From NCBI GenBank assembly GCA_017444015.1, contig JAFSXN010000002.1, positions 1-64,000 on the forward strand: 64,000 nucleotides of DNA, in the 5' to 3' direction. The notes under the pieces are model-generated. The model had not been told where the DNA came from. It was given only the letters and a program-made list of their open reading frames with translations, and did no database searches. Shown piece after piece: positions 25,760-33,858 of the stretch (positions are counted from its first letter, which is position 1; each line of letters starts with the position of its first letter). This stretch comes from Lachnospiraceae bacterium (lineage in GTDB: Bacteria > Bacillota > Clostridia > Lachnospirales > Lachnospiraceae). Position numbers and translations under genes: made by a program.

Positions 25760-26587
25760 TTAAATAATATACTTTTCCGTAAGCTCCGAAAGCAGGTTAT
25801 TGATCGTCTTATTTAAGATCGGATGACGTAAGCATGGGGCAATCTCCGAAAGCGGCGCGAGAACAAAATCACGGTTCTGCATATCCGCATGCGGGATCGT
25901 CAGCTGCTCGGTATCTAACACCAGATCGTCATACATCAGGATATCAAGATCTAAAGTCCTTGGCCCCCAATGGGTCGTCCTTACCCTGTCCTCCTCATCC
26001 TCGATCTCCTGTAAGATCATCAGAAGCTCCTCAGGCGTAAGCAGCGTCCTGAGCTTTGCCGCAGCATTGATAAAGGTGTCCTGATCGACCCCGCCGTAGG
26101 GCTTGGATTCCACATATTCCGAAACCTGAACAACGTTCAGATCCTCTTTTTTCTCAAGCGCCTCCATCGCGGCGTCGATATGCGCCTCCCGATCCCCGAC
26201 GTTCGAGCCCATAGCGATATAGACGGTATGCCAGGAGCGGCTGATCGACACGGATACCGATTCTAACGGCAGACCGATAGGGGCCCAGGGCTTCTTTACC
26301 TCAATATCTACTCTCTTTACTCTGGCAAAGGTCAGGAGGATATCTCTGGCAAGCCGCTCCGCCGCTGCTTCGATCAGGTGATAGGTGTTCTGCTTCATAT
26401 GGTCATAGATCAGATGGCTGACCTTGCCGTAATGCACACTTTCGGAAAGGTCGTCGTCGATCCCCGCGAATTTCAGATCCAGATAGAGTTTCGCAGTCAC
26501 TAAGAACTTCTGCCCTAACTTCTTTTCTTCCTCAAAAACTCCGTGATTTCCGAACACCTCAAGATTTTTAATCGTAATACAGTCCAT
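25760..26587 (-). CDS. folBK: Bifunctional dihydroneopterin aldolase / HPPK
   Basis: 275 residues fusing two folate enzymes. Residues 1-118 are FolB (begins MDCITIKNLEVFGNHGVFEE, with the conserved Tyr/Lys segment VKKPWAPIG). Residues ~120-275 are FolK with YIAMGSNVGDRE, and the HPPK signature RTTHWGPRTLDLDILMYDD. Together they cleave dihydroneopterin and pyrophosphorylate the hydroxymethyl product for FolP. It follows folP by 13 bases. AAGGAG precedes the ATG. The fusion is known in several Firmicutes. Confidence 0.95.
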   Translation of the reverse strand: MDCITIKNLEVFGNHGVFEEEKKLGQKFLVTAKLYLDLKFAGIDDDLSESVHYGKVSHLIYDHMKQNTYHLIEAAAERLARDILLTFARVKRVDIEVKKPWAPIGLPLESVSVSISRSWHTVYIAMGSNVGDREAHIDAAMEALEKKEDLNVVQVSEYVESKPYGGVDQDTFINAAAKLRTLLTPEELLMILQEIEDEEDRVRTTHWGPRTLDLDILMYDDLVLDTEQLTIPHADMQNRDFVLAPLSEIAPCLRHPILNKTINNLLSELTEKYII

Positions 26588-26600
26588 ATCCCAAGCTCCT

Positions 26601-27425
26601 TTACACCCTGTAGTCCGAAAGGGCCTCCATCATAGACAGCGCCCTTCTGTTTCCCTTGACGTTATGCACCCGAAGAAAATTTACTCCCGAATTAAGACCT
26701 GAGAGGCTTAAAGCGATCGTTGCCTCCTCCCGTTCCTCTACCGGAAGTTCCAGAGCCTTCCCGATCACCGATTTTCTGGAAACGCCTAAAAGAATCGGGA
26801 AGGAAAGCTCCTTAAGGCGACTCAGATTCGCTAACAGGATCATATTCTGGTCATAGGTTTTATGAAAGCCGATCCCCGGATCCAGAATAATATTGTCCCG
26901 TTTAATACCCACTTTGACCGCATCGGACGCGATCTCAGCCATTTCCTCTAAGACCTCCGAAAGATAGCGCTCTGGCTCCGTCTCTTCGCTCTGTTCTCCC
27001 CGGTCATGCATCAGGCAGCAGGGCAGAGAGGCCTTTGCAAGAACCCTTCCCATCCCGGGATCAAAGCGCAGACCGCTCACATCATTGATCAGATCCGCGC
27101 CCTCTTCGATCGCTTTTTTTGCAACCTCCGCCTTCCTCGTATCTACGGAAACCGGAACGTCAAACTCGCTTTTGATCAGAGAGACCGCAGGAAGCACCCT
27201 TTCAAGCTCCTCTGAGAAAGGTACGAAAAGAGCCCCGGGTCTTGTCGACTCCCCACCGATATCAATGATATCAGCGCCCTCACGGATCATTTCACTCACG
27301 CGCGAAAGGATCCTCTCCTTACTGTCATACCTTCCGCCATCCGAAAAGGAATCCGGAGTCACATTCAATATTCCCATCAGGTAAGCCTTACCCGTTTCTT
27401 TGAAGTCCCGCTTTCCGATCTGCAA
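26601..27425 (-). CDS. folP: Dihydropteroate synthase
   Basis: 274 residues. MGILNVTPDSFSDGGRY, ADIIDIGGESTRPG, VDTRKAEVAKKAIEEGADLI and NDVSG are the standard pterin- and pABA-site motifs. The reading begins with TTG at 27425, six bases after the folC stop, with a weak AGGA; the internal ATG at 27377 would remove the usual N-terminal strand, so the TTG is preferred. It condenses pABA with the FolK product and is the sulfonamide target. It is the middle gene of folC-folP-folBK. Confidence 0.94.
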   Translation of the reverse strand: MQIGKRDFKETGKAYLMGILNVTPDSFSDGGRYDSKERILSRVSEMIREGADIIDIGGESTRPGALFVPFSEELERVLPAVSLIKSEFDVPVSVDTRKAEVAKKAIEEGADLINDVSGLRFDPGMGRVLAKASLPCCLMHDRGEQSEETEPERYLSEVLEEMAEIASDAVKVGIKRDNIILDPGIGFHKTYDQNMILLANLSRLKELSFPILLGVSRKSVIGKALELPVEEREEATIALSLSGLNSGVNFLRVHNVKGNRRALSMMEALSDYRV

Positions 27426-27431
27426 AGTGTC

Positions 27432-28745
27432 CTATTGATCTCCCATATGTTTTAAACACTCTTTTACTTCCCTGAGATAGGAAAAGGATCCGAAGGAGAC
27501 GATACACATCTGTATTCCGTGACTGCTCATTTCCTTTCCTGCTTTCAACGCGCAAAAAACAGCCTCCCGAACGCTCGTACAGCTCATATCCTTCTTTGGA
27601 GCAAAACCGGCAAGCGTTTCTTTCAGGGTTTCCTTTCTAAGCGCCCTTCTATTTCCCTCAGTCTCTACGAGAAAGAAGCGATCCGCGACCGGCGCCGAGA
27701 GCTCACAGACCCTTCTGTAGTCCTTATCGCGAAGCATTCCCATAATAAAGAGGAAGCGGTATCCGGGCAGCTCTTTTTTCAGAGACGCCATAAGAGTCTC
27801 CACCGCCTCGGGATTATGGGCTCCGTCCAGAAGAAAGAGCGGCTCCTCCCTTACGATCTCCATTCGAAACGGAAGAAACGCTTTTTTCAAACCGTTTCGG
27901 ATACTATCTTCGGAAAGAACAAAGCCCTCCTCCTTTAACGCGTCACAGACCTCGACGGCAAGCGCGGCGTTTTCAATCTGATGGTTTCCCGCAAGATGTA
28001 TCCTCAGCCCTTCATAGCTCTTATAGGAAAAAACCTGTTCCCGAAGTCCACAGCAGATATCCCGAATCTCTAAAGGATCTACAATTTGAAGCTCCGCTCC
28101 CCTTTCCTCTGCCGCTTTTTTTATGACATCCGCTGTAATTTCATTTCCGCAGCTCACAACGGCCTTCGATCCGGGCTTTATGATACCGGCTTTGGTTTTC
28201 GCGATCTCATAAATATCCTTCCCGATCAGGCCGATATGATCCTCCGAGATCGAAGTCAGCACAGAAACAAGCGGCTTTTCGATGACATTTGTCGCGTCCT
28301 CTGCTCCTCCGCATCCGGTTTCAAGGAGCACAGGAAGACACCCGTTTTTCTTAAAGTATAAAAAGGCGATTGCCGTCTCAATCTCAAAGAGAGTAGGCTC
28401 CTCCTCTCCTCTTTCCTTAAGGCGTTCGCAGGCAGCCTGGACATCCTCCCTAAGGCTCTCAAACTCCTCCCCGGAAACAGCGTTTCCACAGATCCTGTAC
28501 TGCTCCAGCCGGTTTTCGACTGCCGGAGAATAATACCCACCGACCTTATAACCCGCTTCCGTAAGGATCGAGGAAAGGAACGCGGTAACGGAGCCCTTGC
28601 CGTTGGTTCCCGCGATATGGATAAAGGAAAGTCCCTTTTCTGGGCCGGAAAGCTCCTCAAGCAGCGCATACATCCTTGCAAGGCCAAGGATCATTCCCTT
28701 CTTTTCCGCCTGCTCTAAAAAATCCGAAGCCCCTTTGCTCTCCAT
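27432..28745 (-). CDS. folC: Folylpolyglutamate synthase / dihydrofolate synthase
   Basis: 437 residues from ATG 28745, with AGGGAG 7 bases upstream and a promoter just beyond it; a longer open frame to 28838 precedes the promoter. The ATP loop is HIAGTNGKGSV, followed by VLTSISEDHIGLIG, the Mur-ligase-type Lys region, and LLDGAHNPEAVETL. It attaches glutamate to dihydropteroate and to folates. It is first in the folate operon and ends with TAG. Confidence 0.94.
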   Translation of the reverse strand: MESKGASDFLEQAEKKGMILGLARMYALLEELSGPEKGLSFIHIAGTNGKGSVTAFLSSILTEAGYKVGGYYSPAVENRLEQYRICGNAVSGEEFESLREDVQAACERLKERGEEEPTLFEIETAIAFLYFKKNGCLPVLLETGCGGAEDATNVIEKPLVSVLTSISEDHIGLIGKDIYEIAKTKAGIIKPGSKAVVSCGNEITADVIKKAAEERGAELQIVDPLEIRDICCGLREQVFSYKSYEGLRIHLAGNHQIENAALAVEVCDALKEEGFVLSEDSIRNGLKKAFLPFRMEIVREEPLFLLDGAHNPEAVETLMASLKKELPGYRFLFIMGMLRDKDYRRVCELSAPVADRFFLVETEGNRRALRKETLKETLAGFAPKKDMSCTSVREAVFCALKAGKEMSSHGIQMCIVSFGSFSYLREVKECLKHMGDQ

Positions 28746-28781
28746 CCTCTTACTCCCTGCCCCAAGGCACTGTTTGAATCT

Positions 28782-28810
28782 ATAATAAATCCTTTTTACA
28801 GCCTTTACAA
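28782..28810 (-). promoter_or_regulatory. Promoter of the folate operon
   Basis: On the minus strand TTGTAA (28805-28810), a 17-base spacer and TATTAT (28782-28787). The start site would be near 28775, 30 bases before the folC ATG. Confidence 0.6.
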
Positions 28811-28853
28811 GAAAAAAGTTCGATCGGAAAACTTCCATACGCGGGCCTGCGCA

Positions 28854-28889
28854 TAAAAAAGAGATATGCCAAAATGTCTGGCATACCTC
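28854..28889 (-). terminator. Rho-independent terminator of the XRE regulator gene
   Basis: On the minus strand arms GAGGTATGCCA and TGGCATATCTC (28861-28889, 11 pairs with one G-U) around a 7-base loop are followed directly by TTTTTT. It is 24 bases after the regulator's stop codon and separates it from the folate operon promoter. Confidence 0.88.
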
Positions 28890-28912
28890 CTGTAAGCGGT
28901 TCTTCTACTGCC

Positions 28913-29284
28913 CTATATGTCCGTTTCGGACAATACCGACAGCAGCTTTTTTGTCACTTCGTCGTAAATATATCTCTGATGCGCTGAAAGTCTGGGTCCG
29001 GTCTGATACTCGGGGCTGTCATACAGTCTGTCTGAAGCCTTACGTTCCTTGTTGTCCGGCAGCTTTCCCCGAAGCAGATAATCGATCGATACCCCGCTGA
29101 AGTCGGAAAACTTCATCAGATAAGGAACGGAAGGCTGGGATACGCCACTCTCCAGCTTGCTGATATACTTCTCGGTGACACCCATTTTCTGCGCCAGCTC
29201 CTCCTGCTTGAAGCGCATACGCTTCCGTTGTTCCTTTAACCGCGACCCGATCCCCTTTTTATCAACCTCATACTCGAGCTGCAT
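28913..29284 (-). CDS. XRE-family helix-turn-helix regulator
   Basis: 123 residues. Residues ~10-67 form an XRE/Cro-type DNA-binding domain (GSRLKEQRKRMRFKQEELAQ, KMGVTEKYISKLESG, PSVPYLMKFSDFSGVSIDYLL). The remaining ~50 residues are charged with no recognised ligand domain. Its own terminator follows. CAAGGAG lies upstream of the ATG. The target genes are unknown; the neighbours are the folate operon downstream and a long gene-free stretch upstream. Confidence 0.88.
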   Translation of the reverse strand: MQLEYEVDKKGIGSRLKEQRKRMRFKQEELAQKMGVTEKYISKLESGVSQPSVPYLMKFSDFSGVSIDYLLRGKLPDNKERKASDRLYDSPEYQTGPRLSAHQRYIYDEVTKKLLSVLSETDI

Positions 29285-29836
29285 TCATCGGTCTCCTTGA
29301 ACACTTTTTCAATATATCTGTAATTACCCGGTTACTCCGGAAGTATCGGAAACGTGTTTATTCGTTTACGATAGCAAATATCCCGGCCCAGTGCGTCCGG
29401 AAAAGCCTTCCTGAGCTGAAGGTATCCACAGGAAATGAATGATTGCCGGAAACAGGCAGACCGCCTGTAAGAACCGGCGGTAGACGAAGCATCCGGACGC
29501 AAAGGACACAGTATTCCCAAATGCCTATTAGTCTGCGTGATCATCCTTTTCTTCCAATCTTAGATCATCTCCTCTGCCGCGGGACGTCTCCCGAGGGGCT
29601 TTGTCAGAGAAAACAAACAAAAGAACAGGTTCCATTGCAGAATTTAATACGCAGGAATATAAAATATATATAATTATAGTAAGGCTCTGAAAAACTTTGA
29701 ACTTACAATACGTACGACTTTGATTTCAATTCGCACTTGTAGTGATACTATATAAACATTTTTTCATTTTTACGGCTTGCTTATCATTTGCCTCTGGGTT
29801 ATACTATTCCAAATGAAAGTGAGGTGATAAGCCACT
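29285..29836. other. Gene-free stretch between XRE regulator and nitroreductase
   Basis: 552 bases in which I see no convincing protein gene. The sequence contains several small inverted repeats: CAGGC/GCCTG near 29456-29470, and a compound stem near 29572-29609 with outer arms CTCTG/CAGAG and an inner CGGGA/TCCCG. The right third is AT-rich and carries the nitroreductase promoter. A small RNA in the middle is possible but cannot be supported from one sequence. Confidence 0.5.
29777..29805 (+). promoter_or_regulatory. Promoter of the nitroreductase gene
   Basis: TTGCTT (29777-29782), a 17-base spacer and TATACT (29800-29805), with a GAGGTGAT ribosome binding site at 29821 and the ATG at 29837. 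Transcription would begin around 29812. Confidence 0.7.
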
Positions 29837-30376
29837 ATGCAGACAATTGATTGTATCAAAAGCAGACGAAGCATCCGGAAATTCACAGAAGAGCCCGTCG
29901 ACAGAGCGATCCTTGAGAAGATCGTAGACGCGGCGTCCTTTGCTCCCTCCTGGAAGAATACGCAGATCGTCCGTTATATAGCGATCGAGGATAAAGCGTT
30001 AAAGGACAGGATCGCAAAGGAGTGTACGACCGGCTTTACCTATAACGCAAATGCTATGGAATCGGCTCCTGTACTGATCGCTGTTACTGTGATCAAGGGA
30101 AGGAGCGGTTATGAAAGAGACGGATCCTTTACGACAAACAGAAAGGATACCTGGCAGATGTTCGATGCGGGGATCGCTTCACAGACTTTCTGTCTTGCGG
30201 CGCATGAATATGGCCTTGGTACCGTGATCATGGGGATTTTCGACGATTCTCTTTCGGAGGTGCTTGAGATCCCGGAGGACAGAGAATTAGTCAACCTGAT
30301 CTGTATCGGTCACCCGGCGGAGGCACCCGAAGCACCCAAGAGAAAAACCGTAGAGGACCTGCTTTCCTTTAAATGA
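29837..30376 (+). CDS. Nitroreductase family flavoprotein
   Basis: 179 residues, the length of short FMN nitroreductases. IKSRRSIRKFTEEPVD holds the Arg-Arg-Ser FMN phosphate site; ASFAPSWKNTQIVRYI, a central FDAGIASQTFCLAAHEYGLGT dimer/FMN segment (given here in part) and LICIGHPAEAP complete the fold. These enzymes use NAD(P)H to reduce nitro groups, quinones or flavins; the substrate is unknown. It stands alone between its own promoter and a strong terminator. Confidence 0.9.
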   Translation: MQTIDCIKSRRSIRKFTEEPVDRAILEKIVDAASFAPSWKNTQIVRYIAIEDKALKDRIAKECTTGFTYNANAMESAPVLIAVTVIKGRSGYERDGSFTTNRKDTWQMFDAGIASQTFCLAAHEYGLGTVIMGIFDDSLSEVLEIPEDRELVNLICIGHPAEAPEAPKRKTVEDLLSFK

Positions 30377-30387
30377 TTTATTTAAAA

Positions 30388-30421
30388 AAACGCTTTCGAT
30401 TTTCGGAAGCGTTTCTTTTTT
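30388..30421 (+). terminator. Rho-independent terminator of the nitroreductase gene
   Basis: Arms AAACGCTTTC and GGAAGCGTTT (nearly perfect) followed by CTTTTTT. It is about 12 bases beyond the stop codon. Confidence 0.9.
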
Positions 30422-30465
30422 CGTACATTACTTTCAGGAAACGGCAAAAGTGTCAGACGGCAAAG

Positions 30466-30570
30466 CTATACTCGCGAACGCAATTAATTGCCGTTTCTGA
30501 TAACGCAAACGTACTGAAATTGCGTTTGCGAGTCCGATTAATCGGCACCGAAAAGCGTTAACCAGTATAA
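30466..30570 (+). repeat. Palindromic intergenic element, copy 2 (upstream of pyrB)
   Basis: Same 105-base element as at 23146, in inverse orientation on the chromosome but again with its GTTAACC-AGTATAA end facing the next gene, here pyrB (ATG 62 bases away). The outer left end reads CTATAC rather than TTATAC. The internal palindrome (CTCGCGAACGCAATTAATTG ... AATTGCGTTTGCGAG) is conserved, while the AACGATAATCGTT stretch has drifted to CACCGAAAAGCGTT. Confidence 0.85.
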
Positions 30571-30632
30571 ATGAGAAATTTATGCCCTGAGACTTTTGTC
30601 GACCCAAATCTTACCATAAGGAGAAAACTATC

Positions 30633-31547
30633 ATGCGGCATTTAATGAACCCCCTGGATTTCAGCGTCAAGGAGTTAGAGGATCTCTTTACCCTGACGGA
30701 CGACATCATGGCCTCTCCGGAAAAATACAGACACCGCTGCGACGGAAAGATCCTTGCGACCTGCTTTTATGAGCCCAGCACCCGGACGAGACTGAGCTTT
30801 GAGTCCGCGATGTTGCGACTGGGCGGGCAGGTATTGGGCTTTGCTTCCGCCGACTCCTCCTCCGCTGCCAAGGGAGAGAGCGTCTCCGATACGATCCGGA
30901 TCATTTCCTGCTACGCGGACATCTGCGCGATCCGCCATCCCAAGGAGGGAGCGGCTCTGGTCGCCGCCACAAAAGCGACGATCCCGGTGATCAACGCGGG
31001 CGACGGCGGGCATCAGCATCCCACGCAGACCCTGACGGACCTGATGACGATCCATGCCTTAAAGGGCAGCTTTGACAATATGACCGTCGGGCTCTGCGGC
31101 GATCTGAAATTCGGCCGTACCGTCCATTCGCTGATCAACGCCCTCAAGCGCTACAGCAATATCAACTTCATCTTCATCTCCCCGGAGGAACTTCGGATCC
31201 CGGGCTATATCAGAGAGGACGTTCTGGACCGGAACCATATCCCCTATCGGGAGGTAAGAAAGCTTGAGGACGTAATGCCTGAGCTGGATATCCTCTATAT
31301 GACCAGGGTCCAGCGGGAGCGCTTCTTCAACGAGGAGGACTACGTTCGCTTAAAGGATTACTATATCCTGAATAAAGACAAGATGTCCCTTGCCAAAAAG
31401 GATATGATGGTCCTGCATCCCCTTCCCCGGGTCAACGAGATCTCCGTGGAGGTCGACGAGGATGACAGGGCCCGCTACTTCGATCAGGTTCGCTACGGTG
31501 TCTATGTCCGGATGGGACTGATCCTGACCTTGTTGGAGCTGATATAG
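30633..31547 (+). CDS. pyrB: Aspartate carbamoyltransferase catalytic subunit
   Basis: 304 residues. [16 protein letters not shown] holds the carbamoyl-phosphate site; [36 protein letters not shown] and [13 protein letters not shown] are further signatures. It makes N-carbamoyl-L-aspartate in pyrimidine synthesis. AAGGAG lies upstream of the ATG. pyrI follows, so this is the regulated class B type enzyme. Copy 2 of the palindromic element is upstream. It ends with TAG. Confidence 0.96.
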   Translation: MRHLMNPLDFSVKELEDLFTLTDDIMASPEKYRHRCDGKILATCFYEPSTRTRLSFESAMLRLGGQVLGFASADSSSAAKGESVSDTIRIISCYADICAIRHPKEGAALVAATKATIPVINAGDGGHQHPTQTLTDLMTIHALKGSFDNMTVGLCGDLKFGRTVHSLINALKRYSNINFIFISPEELRIPGYIREDVLDRNHIPYREVRKLEDVMPELDILYMTRVQRERFFNEEDYVRLKDYYILNKDKMSLAKKDMMVLHPLPRVNEISVEVDEDDRARYFDQVRYGVYVRMGLILTLLELI

Positions 31548-31683
31548 ATAGGCTGAAATTATTGTAAATAAATTATGTAAACTAGCAGGGCTGAATTATT
31601 CTGTGCCTGGTATTAATGTTATGTAAACAATCAAATCTTATATTAGTGAATTAATCTGGATTTCTGATTCAAAGGAGAATATT

Positions 31684-32121
31684 ATGTTAAACGTTGGGAA
31701 AATCGAGGAAGGCTTTGTTCTGGATCATATTCAGGCGGGCCGGAGCCTTCAGCTGTACCATGATCTCGGACTGGATAAGTTGGAGGACATCACGGTCGCG
31801 ATCATAAAGAACGCCCGCAGCAATAAAATGGGAAAAAAGGATATCCTGAAGGTGGAGTGTGATATCACGATGCTGAATCTGGATATTCTTGGCTTTATTG
31901 ATCACAATATCACGGTCAATGTCATCAAGGACGGGGAGATCGTCGAGAAAAAGCCTCTGAGGCTGCCGGAACGGATCTCCGGCGTCATAAAATGCAAAAA
32001 CCCCCGCTGTATCACCTCAATCGAGCAGGAGCTTCCACATATCTTTATTCTGACCGATCCCGAAAAGGAGATCTACCGCTGCAAATACTGTGAAGAGCAG
32101 TACAGCGGCAGAGGGTTGTAA
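31684..32121 (+). CDS. pyrI: Aspartate carbamoyltransferase regulatory subunit
   Basis: 145 residues. The N-terminal nucleotide-binding domain contains VGKIEEGFVLDHIQAG and KMGKKDILKVEC; the C-terminal zinc domain has CKNPRC and CKYC cysteines (four ligands). It binds CTP/ATP to control PyrB allosterically. CAAAGGAG precedes the ATG. The gap from pyrB is 136 AT-rich bases containing ATTATGTAAAC and TTATGTAAAC repeats, longer than in tight pyrBI operons. It is convergent with proA. Confidence 0.95.
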   Translation: MLNVGKIEEGFVLDHIQAGRSLQLYHDLGLDKLEDITVAIIKNARSNKMGKKDILKVECDITMLNLDILGFIDHNITVNVIKDGEIVEKKPLRLPERISGVIKCKNPRCITSIEQELPHIFILTDPEKEIYRCKYCEEQYSGRGL

Positions 32122-32157
32122 AGAGACCTTTGTCGTTTCCTGAAAAAGCAGCCGTTC

Positions 32158-33417
32158 TCAGCCCCGGATCTGCCCGCTCCCGCGGACCTTGTATTTATAG
32201 CTGGTCAGCTCCTTCAGCCCCATAGGGCCTCTTGCGTGCAGCTTCTGGGTACTGATCCCGATCTCCGCTCCGAAGCCGAACTCAAAGCCATCGGTAAAGC
32301 GGGTAGACGCATTGACATAAACAGCCGCCGAATCCACTCCGTTTAAAAATCTCTCCGCGTTTTCCGTATCCTCTGTGAGGATTGCCTCGGAATGATGGGT
32401 GGAATAGCGGTTGATATGCCGGATTGCCTCATCGGTATCCTTTACCGCCTGAAGAGAGACGATGGCATCCAGATATTCCGTCTGAAAATCCTCCTCGGTC
32501 GCCTGCTTCAGCCCGCCGCAAACGTTCCCGACAATCTGAAATACCCGCTCTCCGGCCCGGATCTCTACGCTTTTTCCGGTCAGCCGCTCATAGAGCTTCG
32601 GAACAAATTCCGCAAGGATCGCCTCATGTACCAACAGCGACTCACAGGCATTGCACACCCCTAGTCTCTGTGTTTTCGCGTTTTCTATGATATCTAACGC
32701 CATGTCCTGATCGGCGCTTTCATCGACATAAATATGACAGTTCCCGGTCCCGGTCTCGATACAGGGGATCGTCGCGTTTTCCACGCAGGAGCGAATCAGG
32801 CCCGCGCCGCCCCTTGGGATCAGAACATCCACATACCGGTTCAGGCGCATAAACTCCGTAGCAACCTCTCGTGAGGTATCCTCGATCAGCTGGATCGCAT
32901 CCGGACAAAGCCCCTCGTCCGAAAGCGCCTTTCGAAGAAGCCCCGCGATCGCCTTATTCGAAGAGATCGCATCACTTCCTCCCCTTAAGATCACAGCATT
33001 TCCACTCTTAAAGCAGAGCCCGAAGGCATCGGCCGTAACGTTAGGGCGGGATTCATAGATGATCCCGATGACCCCGATGGGAACTCTGACCTTTTCGATC
33101 AACAGACCGTTCGGCCGTTCAAAGCGTTCCAGCACCTCCCCGACGGGGTCTGATAACACCGTTATTTGATCCAGTCCCTCCGCCATCGCCTGAATTCGCG
33201 AAGGCGTCAGACGGAGTCGGTCGACCATGGCGGGAGAAACCCCGTTCTTTTCAGCGTTTTCTATGTCCTGCCGGTTTGCGGCAAGGATCTCCTCTTCCCT
33301 GTCATAAAGAGCAGCCGCGCAGGCGGCAAGTCCTTTATCCTTTTGTTTTGCGGAATACCCCGCAAGGAGAAGCGCCGCTTTCTTTGCGTTATTTCCGAGA
33401 ATGTTCAGATCATGCAT
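32158..33417 (-). CDS. proA: Glutamate-5-semialdehyde dehydrogenase (gamma-glutamyl phosphate reductase)
   Basis: 419 residues from ATG 33417 with AGAGG 7 bases upstream; longer frames run into rnpB. Landmarks are [36 protein letters not shown], and [11 protein letters not shown] with the catalytic Cys. It reduces gamma-glutamyl phosphate in proline synthesis. proB is not adjacent. The 3' end of rnpB is only about 27 bases upstream of the start codon with no terminator between, suggesting read-through from the RNase P RNA gene. Confidence 0.95.
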   Translation of the reverse strand: MHDLNILGNNAKKAALLLAGYSAKQKDKGLAACAAALYDREEEILAANRQDIENAEKNGVSPAMVDRLRLTPSRIQAMAEGLDQITVLSDPVGEVLERFERPNGLLIEKVRVPIGVIGIIYESRPNVTADAFGLCFKSGNAVILRGGSDAISSNKAIAGLLRKALSDEGLCPDAIQLIEDTSREVATEFMRLNRYVDVLIPRGGAGLIRSCVENATIPCIETGTGNCHIYVDESADQDMALDIIENAKTQRLGVCNACESLLVHEAILAEFVPKLYERLTGKSVEIRAGERVFQIVGNVCGGLKQATEEDFQTEYLDAIVSLQAVKDTDEAIRHINRYSTHHSEAILTEDTENAERFLNGVDSAAVYVNASTRFTDGFEFGFGAEIGISTQKLHARGPMGLKELTSYKYKVRGSGQIRG

Positions 33418-33443
33418 TTCTCTACCTCTTTCTTCTTCCCAAC

Positions 33444-33810
33444 CCAACTGATCCTGTAAGCCGGGTTCTGTCGTGGACGATCATCTATCTACGGCTTCCG
33501 TTGCCGGAAGTCTCAAGCGATCTACCTGAAGGTCTGTCGCAGGGTCCCCTGCGGCAAGGCCGGGCAAGCCCTGACCTTCTGCTTGATCTTGCTTCGGATG
33601 GGGTTTACATCGCATGCCGCGTTATCGCCGCACCGGTAGTCTCTTACACTGCCATTCCACCCTTACTCATTGCTGAGCGGTATACTTTCTTTTGCACTTG
33701 CCTTGGAGTCGCCTCCACCGGACGTTATCCGGCATCCTGCCCTGTGAAGCCCGGACTTTCCTCACCCCTTGCCCCTTAAGGCTCGGGCCGCGATCGTCCG
33801 GATCAGTTGG
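33444..33810 (-). ncRNA. rnpB: RNase P RNA, bacterial type A
   Basis: About 367 bases. The P1 stem is an 11-base perfect pairing between the 5' end (33800-33810) and 3' end (33444-33454). On the minus strand the conserved GAGGAAAGTCCGG lies at 33763-33751, followed by CAGGGCAGG, GTAAACCCCATCCG near the middle, and the universal 3' segment AGAACCCGGCTTACAGG near 33469-33453. The layout matches type A rather than the Bacillus type B RNA. It is the catalytic RNA of tRNA 5' processing. Exact ends are inferred from P1. Confidence 0.93.
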
Positions 33811-33819
33811 ATGGGAAAT

Positions 33820-33846
33820 ATCGTAAACGGATCAAATAGATCCGTT
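33820..33846 (-). terminator. Hairpin between nucleoside kinase gene and rnpB
   Basis: Minus-strand arms AACGGATC and GATCCGTT with a 5-base loop, followed by TTACGATATTT. It lies 13 bases past the kinase stop and just upstream of the rnpB 5' end. It may terminate the upstream operon, though the U-run is interrupted. Confidence 0.5.
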
Positions 33847-33858
33847 ACCAATATATTA

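Noticed and set aside
29332..29544. 70-codon minus-strand and 76-codon plus-strand open frames in the gene-free region
   Set aside because: Cys/Ser/Arg-rich composition without good ribosome binding sites or recognisable motifs.
33276..33779. Plus-strand 167-codon open frame
   Set aside because: It lies antisense across rnpB and the proA start; the RNase P RNA explains the sequence.
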